Notes under the pieces: model-generated
What the model was told of the DNA's origin: nothing
Database searches by the model: none
Seen by the model: only the letters and a program-made list of their open reading frames with translations
Origin: Candidatus Collinsella stercoripullorum
GTDB lineage: Bacteria; Actinomycetota; Coriobacteriia; Coriobacteriales; Coriobacteriaceae
DNA length: 38,609 nt
Assembly (NCBI GenBank): GCA_019117005.1
Contig: DXAO01000057.1
Coordinates: forward strand, 1-38,609
Direction of reading: 5' to 3'
In this document: one piece after another, positions 1 through 7,267 of the stretch
How positions within the stretch are numbered: the first letter of the stretch is position 1
Layout of the letters: each line of letters opens with the position of its first letter
Program-made: the position numbers and the translations under genes

Positions 1-642
1 TTCGGCTTCTCCTCCGCCGTCGAGGTCGCCACCGAGTGCATCGACAACATCCACACCACCGCGAGCTCGCACGGCCGCGTGTTCGTCATCGAGATCATGG
101 GCCACAAGGTCGGCTGGATCCCGCTGTACGCAGGCGTCGCCGGCGGCGCCGACGTCATCCTCATCCCCGAGATCCCCTTCGAGATGAAGAACGTCATCAG
201 CACCATCGAGCGCCGCATGGAGCGCGGGAGCCGCTTCACCATCGTGGCGGTCGCCGAGGGCGCCATCTCCAAGGAGGACGCCAAGCTCCCCAAGAAGGAG
301 TACAAGAAGAAGCTCGCCGCCCGCACCTCCCCCTCCATCGTCTACGACATCGCCCGCGAGATCGAGGAGAGGACCGGACGCGAGACCCGCGTGGCGATCC
401 CCGGGCACACCCAGCGCGGCGGCGAGCCCGACGCGCAGGACCGCGTGTTCGCGACCCAGTGCGGCGCCGAGGCGGCGCTGGGATGCCTGCGCGGCGAGTA
501 CGGGTACATGATCGCGCAGGTGGGCGGCAAGATGACCCACGTCCCCCTGTCCGAGGTCGCCGGCAAGCTCAAGTACGTCGACCCCGCATGCGACCTCGTC
601 CGCGAGGCCAAGGCGCTCGGGATCAGCTTCGGCGACGAGTAG
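1..642 (+). CDS. pfkA: 6-phosphofructokinase, C-terminal part (5' end outside window)
   Basis: The frame is open from base 1, so the N-terminus lies upstream of the window; 213 residues remain. The protein phosphorylates fructose 6-phosphate (using ATP or PPi) in glycolysis. The remaining part carries family landmarks: IEIMGHKVGWIPLYAG (around residues 31-46 of the fragment), GGADVILIPE, the GRETR segment, and the substrate-phosphate-binding block GHTQRGGEPDAQDR. The usual MGR motif reads MGH here. The residues that separate ATP from PPi users lie in the missing N-terminal half, so the phosphoryl donor cannot be decided from this window. The gene ends at TAG 640-642 and is followed by a strong hairpin shared with the convergent metY. 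Family assignment is secure. Confidence 0.93.
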   Translation, partial: FGFSSAVEVATECIDNIHTTASSHGRVFVIEIMGHKVGWIPLYAGVAGGADVILIPEIPFEMKNVISTIERRMERGSRFTIVAVAEGAISKEDAKLPKKEYKKKLAARTSPSIVYDIAREIEERTGRETRVAIPGHTQRGGEPDAQDRVFATQCGAEAALGCLRGEYGYMIAQVGGKMTHVPLSEVAGKLKYVDPACDLVREAKALGISFGDE

Positions 643-682
643 CGCCGGGCCGCGGCGGCGCGGCGGGTCCCCATCGAACGGC

Positions 683-722
683 ACGGCGGCCGTCGGGCGC
701 ACAGCCCGGCGGCCGCCGTTTC
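683..722. terminator. Bidirectional terminator hairpin between pfkA and metY
   Basis: A 16-bp stem (683-698 with 704-719, one G-T pair) closes a 5-base loop at 699-703. It is followed on the plus strand by TTTCC. It sits between the stop codons of two convergent genes, so it probably ends both transcripts. The T-tract is short, and its efficiency is not established. Confidence 0.75.
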
Positions 723-756
723 CATGTAGCCGCGAACGGGTGCGGGCGCAGGTGGC

Positions 757-2037
757 CTAGATCGACGCGAGCGCCTGCTCGACGTCGGCGATGAGGTCCT
801 CGGTGTCCTCGATGCCGCACGACAGGCGCACCATGTCCGGCGCGATGCCGGCGGCGGCCAGCTCCTCGTCGTTCATCTGGCGGTGCGTGGCGTTCGCGGG
901 GTGCAGCACGCAGGTGCGCGCGTCGGCCACATGAGTGGCGATCTGGGCGACCTTGAGGCTCTTCATGAACCGCTCGGCGGCCTCGCGCCCGCCGGTGAAG
1001 CCGAAGCTCACGACGCCGCAGGTCCCGTTCGGCATGTACTTCATCGCGAGCTCGTGCCACGGGTCGCCGGGCAGGCCGGGGTACTTGACAAACCGGACCT
1101 TGGGGTGACCGGCCAGGAACTCGGCCATGGCCTGGCCGTTCGCGACATGCCGCGGCATGCGCACGTGCAGGCTCTCCAGGCCGAGGTTCAGCAGGAAGGC
1201 GTTCTGGGGGGACTGGATGCAGCCCAGGTCGCGCATGAGCTGGGCCGTCGCCTTGGTGATGTAGGCGCCCGCCCGGCCGAACCGCTCCGTGTAGACGACG
1301 CCGTGGTAGGTCTCGTCGGGCGTGGTGAGCCCGGGGAAGCGCTCGGCGTTGGCGTCCCAGTCGAAGGCGCCGGAGTCGACGATCGCGCCGCCCACCGCGG
1401 CCCCGTGGCCGTCCATGTACTTGGTGGTGGAATGCGTCACGATATCCGCCCCCCACTCGATCGGGCGGCACATGACCGGCGTGGGGAAGGTGTTGTCGAC
1501 GATCAGCGGCACGCCGTGGGCGTGCGCCGCGGCGGCGAAGCGCTCGATGTCCAGGACGTCGAGGGCGGGGTTGGCGATGGTCTCGCCGAAGACGGCCTTC
1601 GTGTTGGGGCGGAAGGCCGCCTCGAGCTCCTCGTCGGTGCAGTCGGGCGCCACGAAGGTGCTCTCGACGCCCATGCGGCGCATGGTGTGGGCGATGAGGT
1701 TGTAGGTGCCGCCGTAGATGGCCGAGCTCGCCACGACATGGTCGCCGGCGCCCATGATGTTGAACAGGGCGAAGAAGTTCGCGGCCTGCCCCGAGCTCGT
1801 GAGCATGCCGGCGGTGCCGCCCTCGAGCTCGGCGATCTTCGCCGCGACGGCATCGTTCGTGGGATTCTGCAGGCGCGTGTAGAAGTACCCGGACTCCTCG
1901 AGGTCGAACAGGCGGCCCATATGCTCCGAGGTGTCGTACTTCCAGGTGGTCGACTGGTAGATGGGGACCTGGCGCGGCTCGGCGTCACCGGGACGGTAGC
2001 CGCCCTGCACGCAGGTGGTTCCGATATGCTCTGTCAT
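757..2037 (-). CDS. metY: O-acetylhomoserine sulfhydrylase (PLP-dependent, Cys/Met metabolism family)
   Basis: The 426-residue length is normal for the MetY branch of the Cys/Met PLP family. The enzyme makes homocysteine from O-acetylhomoserine and sulfide (methionine synthesis or sulfide assimilation) in the cytoplasm. Visible features are the N-terminal PIYQSTTW segment, the YTRLQNPT block at about residues 53-60, LTSSGQAA, and the Schiff-base lysine K206 in HSTTKYMDGH. The region GRAGAYITKATAQLMRDLG is typical of MetY rather than MetB/MetC. The start ATG is preceded by AAGGAG eight bases upstream. The gene lies downstream of yigZ on the same strand with a gap of about 118 bp, so it may have its own promoter. 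Cystathionine gamma-synthase is the main alternative but is less likely on length and motifs. Confidence 0.92.
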   Translation of the reverse strand: MTEHIGTTCVQGGYRPGDAEPRQVPIYQSTTWKYDTSEHMGRLFDLEESGYFYTRLQNPTNDAVAAKIAELEGGTAGMLTSSGQAANFFALFNIMGAGDHVVASSAIYGGTYNLIAHTMRRMGVESTFVAPDCTDEELEAAFRPNTKAVFGETIANPALDVLDIERFAAAAHAHGVPLIVDNTFPTPVMCRPIEWGADIVTHSTTKYMDGHGAAVGGAIVDSGAFDWDANAERFPGLTTPDETYHGVVYTERFGRAGAYITKATAQLMRDLGCIQSPQNAFLLNLGLESLHVRMPRHVANGQAMAEFLAGHPKVRFVKYPGLPGDPWHELAMKYMPNGTCGVVSFGFTGGREAAERFMKSLKVAQIATHVADARTCVLHPANATHRQMNDEELAAAGIAPDMVRLSCGIEDTEDLIADVEQALASI

Positions 2038-2155
2038 GGACGCTCCTTCGTTTGCTGACGGATGCTCCAGACAGGATACTGCATCCGGGCGAAGTGCGCG
2101 CCGCCATCCGGAAATATGAAGGACGCGCGACCGCGCGGACCCCCCGCCGCGCGGC

Positions 2156-2791
2156 CTAGAACTCGGCGAAGCGCGCCGCGCCGACGACCGCGTCGTCGCG
2201 TCCCGCGAGCAGCTCGGTCAGGGCGGTGAGGAACGGGGGCTCGGACCCCTCGCGGAAGACGAGGTGCATGAGGACCTCGTCGGTGAACTCCGTCGACGCC
2301 ACGTGGGCGCCGCTGTCGCCGGCGAGGCGCAGCACCTGCTCGTAGCGCGCATACGGGGCGCGGACGTCGACCGGGACCACGCTCGTCATCTCGACGAGGT
2401 CGCCCGTCGCGCGTGCGGCCTCCACAGCCGCCTGGGCGGCGGCGGTATAGGCGCGCACGAGGCCGCCGGGGCCGAGCAGGGTCCCGCCGAAGTAGCGGGT
2501 GGTGACGCAGCAGACGTCCTTCAGGCCGGCGCCGCGCAGGACCTCGAGCGTCGGCAGGCCGCTCGTGCGCTGCGGCTCGCCGTCGTCGCTGGCGCGCTCG
2601 CGCCCGTCGACCAGGATCCAAGCGGGCACGTTATGGCGGGCGTCGTGATGGCGGGACCGGACGGCGGCGATGTGCTCGGCCGCCTCCTGCTCGTCTTCCA
2701 CATGCACGAGCTGCGCGATGAACCGGCTCTTGCGGTCGGTGAACTCCCCTGTCGCCTCCGCGCCCGCGCGCATCGTCAGATAGCCCTCCAT
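2156..2791 (-). CDS. yigZ: YigZ/IMPACT family protein
   Basis: A 211-residue protein, the usual size for the UPF0029/IMPACT family. The N-terminal half carries the family signature: SRFIAQ near residue 22, the H-D-A-R-H-N-V-P segment, DDGEPQRTSGLP, and TRYFGGTLLGPGGLVRAY. The C-terminal half fits the ferredoxin-like DUF1949 domain. Eukaryotic IMPACT modulates translational control; the bacterial role is not settled. The open frame runs on upstream to 3574, but only the ATG at 2791 has a strong Shine-Dalgarno (GGGGGAGGGG, about 2 bases from the start with GGAG further back), and homology begins there. It is followed by metY on the same strand. Confidence 0.9.
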   Translation of the reverse strand: MEGYLTMRAGAEATGEFTDRKSRFIAQLVHVEDEQEAAEHIAAVRSRHHDARHNVPAWILVDGRERASDDGEPQRTSGLPTLEVLRGAGLKDVCCVTTRYFGGTLLGPGGLVRAYTAAAQAAVEAARATGDLVEMTSVVPVDVRAPYARYEQVLRLAGDSGAHVASTEFTDEVLMHLVFREGSEPPFLTALTELLAGRDDAVVGAARFAEF

Positions 2792-2882
2792 CGCCCCTCC
2801 CCCGCTCGGATTCCACGGACCCACCCATTCTGCCACAGCCGCGCGCCCCGTGCCGGGCGGGCGATGCACGGCGCGCGCCCTC

Positions 2883-2922
2883 GATGCGAACGGCCCCTCC
2901 GCGGGGAGGGGCCGTTCGCATC
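2883..2922. terminator. Perfect 18-bp hairpin downstream of the pit-DUF47 operon
   Basis: The arms at 2883-2900 and 2905-2922 are exact reverse complements of 18 bases with a 4-base loop. The hairpin lies 73 bp after the DUF47 stop codon and before the yigZ start. It is probably the operon terminator, although no T-tract follows on the minus strand. Confidence 0.6.
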
Positions 2923-2994
2923 GCATATGCGGTTCAGGCGGACGGTTGCCGACCCCGTGCCACGGGCGGCGCATCCGCAGACGGACCGGGGCCG

Positions 2995-3618
2995 TCAGCT
3001 GTTCTTCATGACGATGCTGTCGACCGTATCGGCCACGTGCTCGCACGAATCGACGCAGTACTCCAGGAAGGTGTAGATCTCGTGCCAGGTGAAGACGATC
3101 ATCGGGTCGTCGCAGCCCGTGTGCAGGTCGCGCATCGCGGCGATGTAGACCGAATCGGCCTCCTCCTCGACGGTGTTGATGGCGATGACGTGCTCGCGCA
3201 GCGTCTTGGAGCGCTTGAACTGCGGGAGCTCGTCGATCAGCTTGCACATCTCCCCGCAGGTGCGCTCGATCATCTCGACCAGGCGCAGGGCGTCGGGGCG
3301 GATGGAGCGGATGTTGTCGAAGTACAGCCGGAGCAGCACGCCCTCGATCCGGTCGACCACGGTGTCGAGGTAGTCGGACAGCACGGCGATGTCCTCGCGC
3401 TCGATGGGCGTGACGAACGCGGTCACGAGCGCGTCGAGCACGTCGTGCTTCCTCTCGTCCGCAGCCTGCTCGATCGCGTGCATCGACTCCATGGCCTCCT
3501 CGATCCGGTCGGGATCGAAGTCGCGCATGGTGTCGGCGAGCAGGCGCGCCGCCTGGCAGGCGAGCTTGCCGCACTCGCTGAACGAATCGAAGTAGAACGC
3601 ATCGTTTTTCCTGGCCAC
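2995..3618 (-). CDS. DUF47 family (PhoU-like) phosphate transport regulator
   Basis: A 207-residue, probably all-helical protein of the DUF47/PhoU-like (TIGR00153) family. Members sit next to PiT permeases and are thought to modulate phosphate uptake. Recognisable stretches are the conserved acidic motif EQAADERKHDVLDAL (about residues 50-64), the PIEREDIAVLSDYLDTVVDRIE block (split here as PIEREDIAVL and LDTVVDRIE), and a second ETVEEEAD-like repeat near the C-terminus (NTVEEEADSVY). The start codon is GTG, with GGGGGGA seven bases upstream. It lies 88 bp downstream of the PiT permease gene on the same strand, so the two probably form an operon. Family certain; precise function inferred from the partner. 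Confidence 0.9.
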   Translation of the reverse strand: MARKNDAFYFDSFSECGKLACQAARLLADTMRDFDPDRIEEAMESMHAIEQAADERKHDVLDALVTAFVTPIEREDIAVLSDYLDTVVDRIEGVLLRLYFDNIRSIRPDALRLVEMIERTCGEMCKLIDELPQFKRSKTLREHVIAINTVEEEADSVYIAAMRDLHTGCDDPMIVFTWHEIYTFLEYCVDSCEHVADTVDSIVMKNS

Positions 3619-3706
3619 TGGTGTATCCCCCCGTAGTTCGCCTTACCTTGCATGCATGCCGGCGCGACGGTGAGGCCCCGCGCGCCGGAGAGATCGCTTA
3701 CCGGCG

Positions 3707-4759
3707 CTAGAAGACCATCATGAAGACCTTGGCCATCACGAAGCTGATGAGGCCGCAGCCCGGGAACGTGAAGACCCAGGTGAGCATCATATCCTTCACG
3801 ACGGAGAAGTTGATGGCGGAGAGGCGCTTGACCGCGCCCACGCCCATGATGGCGCTCGTCTTGGTGTGGGTGGTGGAGACGGGGATGCCGAAGACCGTCG
3901 AGAGCAGGATGCAGAAGGCGCCCGCGAGGTCGGCGGAGAATCCCTGGTACTTCTCGAGCTTGACCATGTCCATGCCCACGGACTTGATGATCTTCTCGCC
4001 GCCCACGCTCGTGCCGACGCCCATGACGGCGCTGCACAGCACCATGAGCCACACCGGGATCACGGCGCCGGTGAGGTCGGGCTGGCCGTTCGAGAAGGCC
4101 ACGCCGAGCAGCAGGACGCCGATGAACTTCTGGCCGTCCTGGGCACCGTGCATGAAGCTCATGGCGGCGGCGCCGAAGATCTGCAGGGCGGTGAAGGTGC
4201 CGTTGGCCTTTCGTCGGTCGACGGCGGAACAGAGTATGGTGAGCAGCTTGCATATGCCCCAGCCGATGGCGAAGCCGAGCGCGAGGCTCAGGACGAGGCC
4301 GTAGATGACCTTGACCCACTCGTCCATGTTGACGCCGCTCGTACCACCCTGGATGGCGATGGCGGCGCCGGTCAGTCCGGCGATGAGGCTGTGGCTCTCG
4401 CTCGTGGGGATGCCGAAGATGGACGCCCCCACGCTGTAGACCACGATGGAGAACATCGCGGCGCACAGGGCGACGAGGGCCTCGTGCGTGTCGCCGCCGA
4501 AGTCGACCATGTTCGAGATGGTCGAGGCGACCGAGCTGTTGATGGAGGTCATGATGAGGACGCCCAGGAAGTTGAACACCGCGCTCATGATGATGGCGGG
4601 CCGGACGTTCATGCAGCGGGTCGAGATGCAGGTGGCGATAGCGTTGGGTGCATCCGTCCATCCGTTGACGAAGATCACCCCGAGGGTCAGCAGGACCGAT
4701 ATCGCCATGATGGGATTGGTCGAGACCTGATCCAGGAATTGCGCTAACGAGACTTCCAA
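3707..4759 (-). CDS. pit: PiT family inorganic phosphate permease
   Basis: An integral membrane protein of about 350 residues with 10 or so hydrophobic segments, and PHO4 signatures near both ends: NGWTDAPNAIATCISTR (about residues 32-48) and the GIPVSTTHTKTSAIMGVGA block in the C-terminal half. It should import phosphate driven by H+ or Na+. The frame extends to an ATG at 4825, but that codon has no Shine-Dalgarno. The TTG at 4759 has GGAGGAG nine bases upstream and puts the first helix at the normal distance, so TTG is preferred. The gene is followed by its DUF47 partner. Pho-box-like repeats and a promoter lie upstream (4901-4966), which suggests phosphate control. Confidence 0.9.
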   Translation of the reverse strand: MEVSLAQFLDQVSTNPIMAISVLLTLGVIFVNGWTDAPNAIATCISTRCMNVRPAIIMSAVFNFLGVLIMTSINSSVASTISNMVDFGGDTHEALVALCAAMFSIVVYSVGASIFGIPTSESHSLIAGLTGAAIAIQGGTSGVNMDEWVKVIYGLVLSLALGFAIGWGICKLLTILCSAVDRRKANGTFTALQIFGAAAMSFMHGAQDGQKFIGVLLLGVAFSNGQPDLTGAVIPVWLMVLCSAVMGVGTSVGGEKIIKSVGMDMVKLEKYQGFSADLAGAFCILLSTVFGIPVSTTHTKTSAIMGVGAVKRLSAINFSVVKDMMLTWVFTFPGCGLISFVMAKVFMMVF

Positions 4760-4900
4760 GACGTCCAGCTCCTCCGTCGTGACGTGTGCGAGCCCCGGGT
4801 CCTGCGGCCGGGTGGCCGCGGGCATGTACGCCGAGGGCGCAACGTGTGGCGGGCCTCACCGTCTGAAAAGCCCGAATTCCTGCGCGTTTGCGCCGTTGGA

Positions 4901-4966
4901 ATGGTATCACTTTACGGAATCTTAGCCAACAGGTAACAAACGTCCAGTTTTGTAAGGGTTTTGTAA
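4901..4966 (-). promoter_or_regulatory. Promoter with Pho-box-like tandem repeat upstream of pit
   Basis: Reading the minus strand, TTGGCT (4924-4929) and TACCAT (4901-4906) are separated by 17 bases and form a plausible vegetative promoter. Upstream lie two exact copies of TTACAAAA (4959-4966 and 4948-4955) with an 11-bp period, the spacing used by PhoP/PhoB-type tandem binding sites. The repeat and spacing are visible directly. Binding by a PhoP-like regulator is an inference. Confidence 0.5.
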
Positions 4967-5079
4967 GCAGCCCCGCCCGGTCTCCCGTTAGGGGCGCGGC
5001 TCGGCGCCGCGGGGCAGGCGGCCGTGAAGGGTTTGCGCCGGAGGGGCGGCGCCGCGGGGCGGTCGCGCCTCGGACATGC

Positions 5080-5085
5080 TACAAT
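5080..5085 (+). promoter_or_regulatory. -10 element of the rnpB promoter
   Basis: TACAAT, preceded by GC, lies 11 bases before the first base of the RNase P helix P1. No convincing -35 hexamer is visible. The same GCTACAAT or CTACAAT form recurs before the nitroreductase gene, murF and sepF. Confidence 0.6.
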
Positions 5086-5095
5086 ATAACACCGC

Positions 5096-5450
5096 AAAGC
5101 GGGCCGGGCGGTCGCGCGACCGGGGGCGACCCCGGCGTGAGGAAAGTCCGGGCTCCGCAGGGCAGGATGCTGGCTAACGGCCAGGCGGGGCGACCCGACG
5201 GAAAGTGCCGCAGAAAAGAAGACTCCCACCTACGGTCCGCCGTAAAGGGAAAAGCTGAAACGGTGGTGTAAGAGACCACCAGCGCCGCGGCGACGCGGCG
5301 GCTTGGTAAACCCCATCCGGAGCAAGCGCGAATAGGGGCGCTACGGGTCGGCCCGGCCCGCGCCCGGGTAGCGTGCGAGGAGCCGCACGGCGACGTGCGT
5401 GCCAAGATAAATGACCGTCCTCGACAGAACCCGGCTTACAGGCCCGCTTT
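5096..5450 (+). ncRNA. rnpB: RNase P RNA (bacterial class A)
   Basis: This is the catalytic RNA that matures tRNA 5' ends. Landmarks: the terminal helix P1, where AAAGCGGGCC (5096-5105) pairs perfectly with GGCCCGCTTT (5441-5450); the universally conserved GAGGAAAGTCCGGGCTCC block (about 5139-5156); CAGGATGCTGGCTAACGGCC; the central AGAAAAGAAGACTCC-type J-region; and the 3' ACAGAACCCGGCTTACAG block just before P1 closes. Length is about 355 nt, normal for class A. It is transcribed on the plus strand from the promoter at about 5080. The ends are set from P1 and could differ by a few bases. Confidence 0.96.
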
Positions 5451-5478
5451 GCACCTTCCTTCCAACCGCATCACCCGC

Positions 5479-5498
5479 CGCGGCGCCCAGGCGCCGCG
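5479..5498 (+). terminator. Possible terminator hairpin after rnpB
   Basis: CGCGGCGCC (5479-5487) is followed after 2 bases by its exact complement (5490-5498), 29 bases after the RNase P RNA ends. No T-tract follows, so this is a weak call in such GC-rich DNA. Confidence 0.35.
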
Positions 5499-5518
5499 CG
5501 CTCCCCGCCGCCGGGGGC

Positions 5519-5524
5519 TACAAT
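5519..5524 (+). promoter_or_regulatory. -10 element upstream of the nitroreductase gene
   Basis: TACAAT in a GGCTACAATGG context, 36 bp before the start codon. It resembles the rnpB -10 region. No clear -35 hexamer is seen. Confidence 0.45.
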
Positions 5525-5559
5525 GGGGCTGCACCGTTCCCGGATGATTCGGAGCCGCC

Positions 5560-6096
5560 ATGTCCTTCGCAGACCTCACCCGTGCACGCTACTCCTGCCG
5601 CAGCTACCGCGACGAGCCCGTCGACCCCGAGGCGCTCGCCGCCGTGCTCGAGGCCGGGCGCATCGCACCCTCCGCCCACAACAACCACCCGACCCGCGTC
5701 CTCGTGTGCGACACGCCCGAGCTGCGCGCCGCGGCGGCGTCCGCGGCGCCGAACTTCGCGCGCGGGGGCAGCGTCTTCGGCGCGCCCGTCGTGCTCGTGG
5801 TCTGCGCCCGCACCGGCGACGCCTGGGTCCGCCGCCACGACGGCATGAACTCGGCGCACATCGACACCTCGATCGTCAGCGACCAGATGATGATGCAGGC
5901 CACCGAGCTCGGACTCGGCACCTGCTGGGTCTGCATGTTCGACCCCGAGCAGGCCGCATGCGCCCTCGCGCTCCCCGACGGCGTGGAAGCCGTCTCGATG
6001 CTCACGCTCGGCTACCCCGCCGACGAGATCGCGGACGCCGCGAAGCGCGAGGCGCGCCGCATCCCGCTCGAGCGCTTCCTCGACGTCCGCGCCTGA
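5560..6096 (+). CDS. Nitroreductase family protein (FMN-dependent)
   Basis: A 178-residue member of the small nitroreductase family. These flavoproteins use NAD(P)H to reduce nitro compounds, quinones or other acceptors in the cytoplasm. The N-terminus has the FMN-phosphate motif RYSCRSY (about residues 9-15), then APSAHNNHP (residues 36-44, usually APSAxNxQP) and a C-terminal GLGTCWVCMFD (about residues 117-127) followed by LTLGYPA. The start ATG has GGAG six bases upstream. It stands alone on the plus strand between rnpB and a convergent minus-strand block, with a bidirectional terminator behind it. The natural substrate cannot be told from sequence. Confidence 0.88.
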   Translation: MSFADLTRARYSCRSYRDEPVDPEALAAVLEAGRIAPSAHNNHPTRVLVCDTPELRAAAASAAPNFARGGSVFGAPVVLVVCARTGDAWVRRHDGMNSAHIDTSIVSDQMMMQATELGLGTCWVCMFDPEQAACALALPDGVEAVSMLTLGYPADEIADAAKREARRIPLERFLDVRA

Positions 6097-6170
6097 GGCG
6101 CACGGCGCGAACCGGTGCGGGGCGATCCGACACGGTACACAGCACCCGGATGGTCCCGCTGCGCATGAAC

Positions 6171-6204
6171 GAGGGCCCCGCAGGAATGCTCCTGCGGGGC
6201 CCTC
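6171..6204. terminator. Bidirectional terminator between nitroreductase gene and divIVA
   Basis: A perfect 15-bp stem (6171-6185 with 6190-6204) with a 4-base loop, between two convergent stop codons. It is flanked by only short A/T stretches. Confidence 0.65.
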
Positions 6205-6239
6205 GACCATATCCGTTGGATGCGGTGCGAATCTCCGGC

Positions 6240-6923
6240 TTAGTCCAGATCGTCCATGCCGAAGTTGTCGAGCGGGGCGAACGGGTCGGCGACCGGGACG
6301 GGCTCCGGGGCGGGCGCCGGCGCCGGGGCGGGCGTCGCCATGGGCATCGGGTCCGCGGCGACCGGGGCGGCCGAGCCGCTCGGGGTGGACGTCAGGAGGT
6401 CCTTGGGGAAGGAGTTCTGCGCATCGTCCATGAAGTGCTGGATGAGCTTGAGGTACTCGTTCTTGAACTCCTCGCGGGAGGCCTTCAGGCGGTCGATTTC
6501 CTCGATCTCGGTCTGCTTCTCGGCGAGCGCCTGGCGGATGACCTCGCGGGCCTTCGCGTCGGCCTCGTTGCGGATGCGCTCGGCGTTCTCGCGGGCCTCG
6601 GCGACGATGTTGTCGGCGGTCTGCTGGGCGGCGATGAGGGCCGCGGAGATCTGGCGCTCGGAGGCGCTGTACTCGGGTGCCGGGGCGGGCGCAGGGGCGG
6701 GCGCGGGCGCAGGGGCGGCAGCCGCGGCGGCGAGCTGGGCCTGCGCGTCGGCGAGCTGCTGCTCGGTGGCGGTGAGGCGGTTCTTCAGATCGACGATCTT
6801 GTTGAGCATAGCGTCGACCTCGGCGGAGACCTGCTCGAGGAAGACATCGACCTCACCGGGGTCGTATCCGCGCTTGGCCTCGGAGAAGGTCTGAGCCTGG
6901 ATGTCGGCAGGTGTGATAGCCAT
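6240..6923 (-). CDS. divIVA: DivIVA/Wag31 family cell-pole and septum protein
   Basis: The 227-residue protein begins with the DivIVA domain: ITPADIQAQTFSEAKRGYDP matches the membrane-binding and first helical segment, followed by VDVFLEQVSAEVD and a coiled coil. An Ala/Pro-rich repeat (about residues 70-88) splits two coiled-coil parts; the second runs roughly 92-175. An Ala/Pro/Met-rich tail ends in an acidic FGMDDLD. DivIVA marks curved membrane and recruits growth or division proteins; in actinobacteria it directs polar growth or septation. An upstream in-frame ATG at 6941 exists, but the ATG at 6923 has AAAGGGAG at the right distance. It is the last gene of the sepF-yggT-divIVA string. 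The AP repeats could vary in length between strains. Confidence 0.93.
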   Translation of the reverse strand: MAITPADIQAQTFSEAKRGYDPGEVDVFLEQVSAEVDAMLNKIVDLKNRLTATEQQLADAQAQLAAAAAAPAPAPAPAPAPAPEYSASERQISAALIAAQQTADNIVAEARENAERIRNEADAKAREVIRQALAEKQTEIEEIDRLKASREEFKNEYLKLIQHFMDDAQNSFPKDLLTSTPSGSAAPVAADPMPMATPAPAPAPAPEPVPVADPFAPLDNFGMDDLD

Positions 6924-6982
6924 GTTGGTACTCCCTTTCATCGCGGAGGCGCGGCCGCCGTCTCGCGGCTGCCCGGTCCATC

Positions 6983-7246
6983 TTACAGAATTATATTAAA
7001 GACCAGCCGCTCCGCCAGATTCAACGCAAGAAGCGCAATAACCGGCGAGAAGTCCACCCCGCCCATGGGCGGGATGATGCGGCGGAAGAGGTTGAGGTAG
7101 GGCCCGGTGACGCTGTCGAGCACCGCGACGATGTCGTACAGCAGACCCCCCTGCCTGACCGGGACCCACGAGAGGATCACCCGGGCGATGATGAGCATCT
7201 CGTAGAACCCCACGAGCGTGGAGATGACCTGGATTACGGTATAAAT
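6983..7246 (-). CDS. yggT: YggT family membrane protein, probable non-AUG start
   Basis: A short two-helix membrane protein in the place YggT always takes beside sepF. Motifs: LIIARVILSWVP, the GPYLNLFRRIIPPMGGVDFSP loop (split as GPYLNLFRRIIPP and MGGVDFSP), and ALLALNLAERLVF. The first ordinary start is GTG at 7213, but it would leave only five residues before the first conserved LIIARV and cut the first membrane helix. In the same frame, IYTVIQVISTLVG lies upstream and is family-like, bounded by the sepF TAA at 7268-7270. The only candidates there are ATT at 7246 (10 bases after AGGGAG) or ATC at 7252. The coordinates given use ATT; 7213 is the conservative alternative. The function of YggT is not settled; it is linked to division or envelope processes. 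Confidence 0.82.
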   Translation of the reverse strand: MYTVIQVISTLVGFYEMLIIARVILSWVPVRQGGLLYDIVAVLDSVTGPYLNLFRRIIPPMGGVDFSPVIALLALNLAERLVFNIIL

Positions 7247-7267
7247 TTCGATCGAGCTCCCTATCCG

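Noticed and set aside
2156..3574. A possible 472-residue fusion with YigZ at the C-terminus
   Set aside because: The upstream half overlaps the DUF47 gene in another frame and crosses a strong hairpin. The start at 2791 has good initiation signals and matches the family length.
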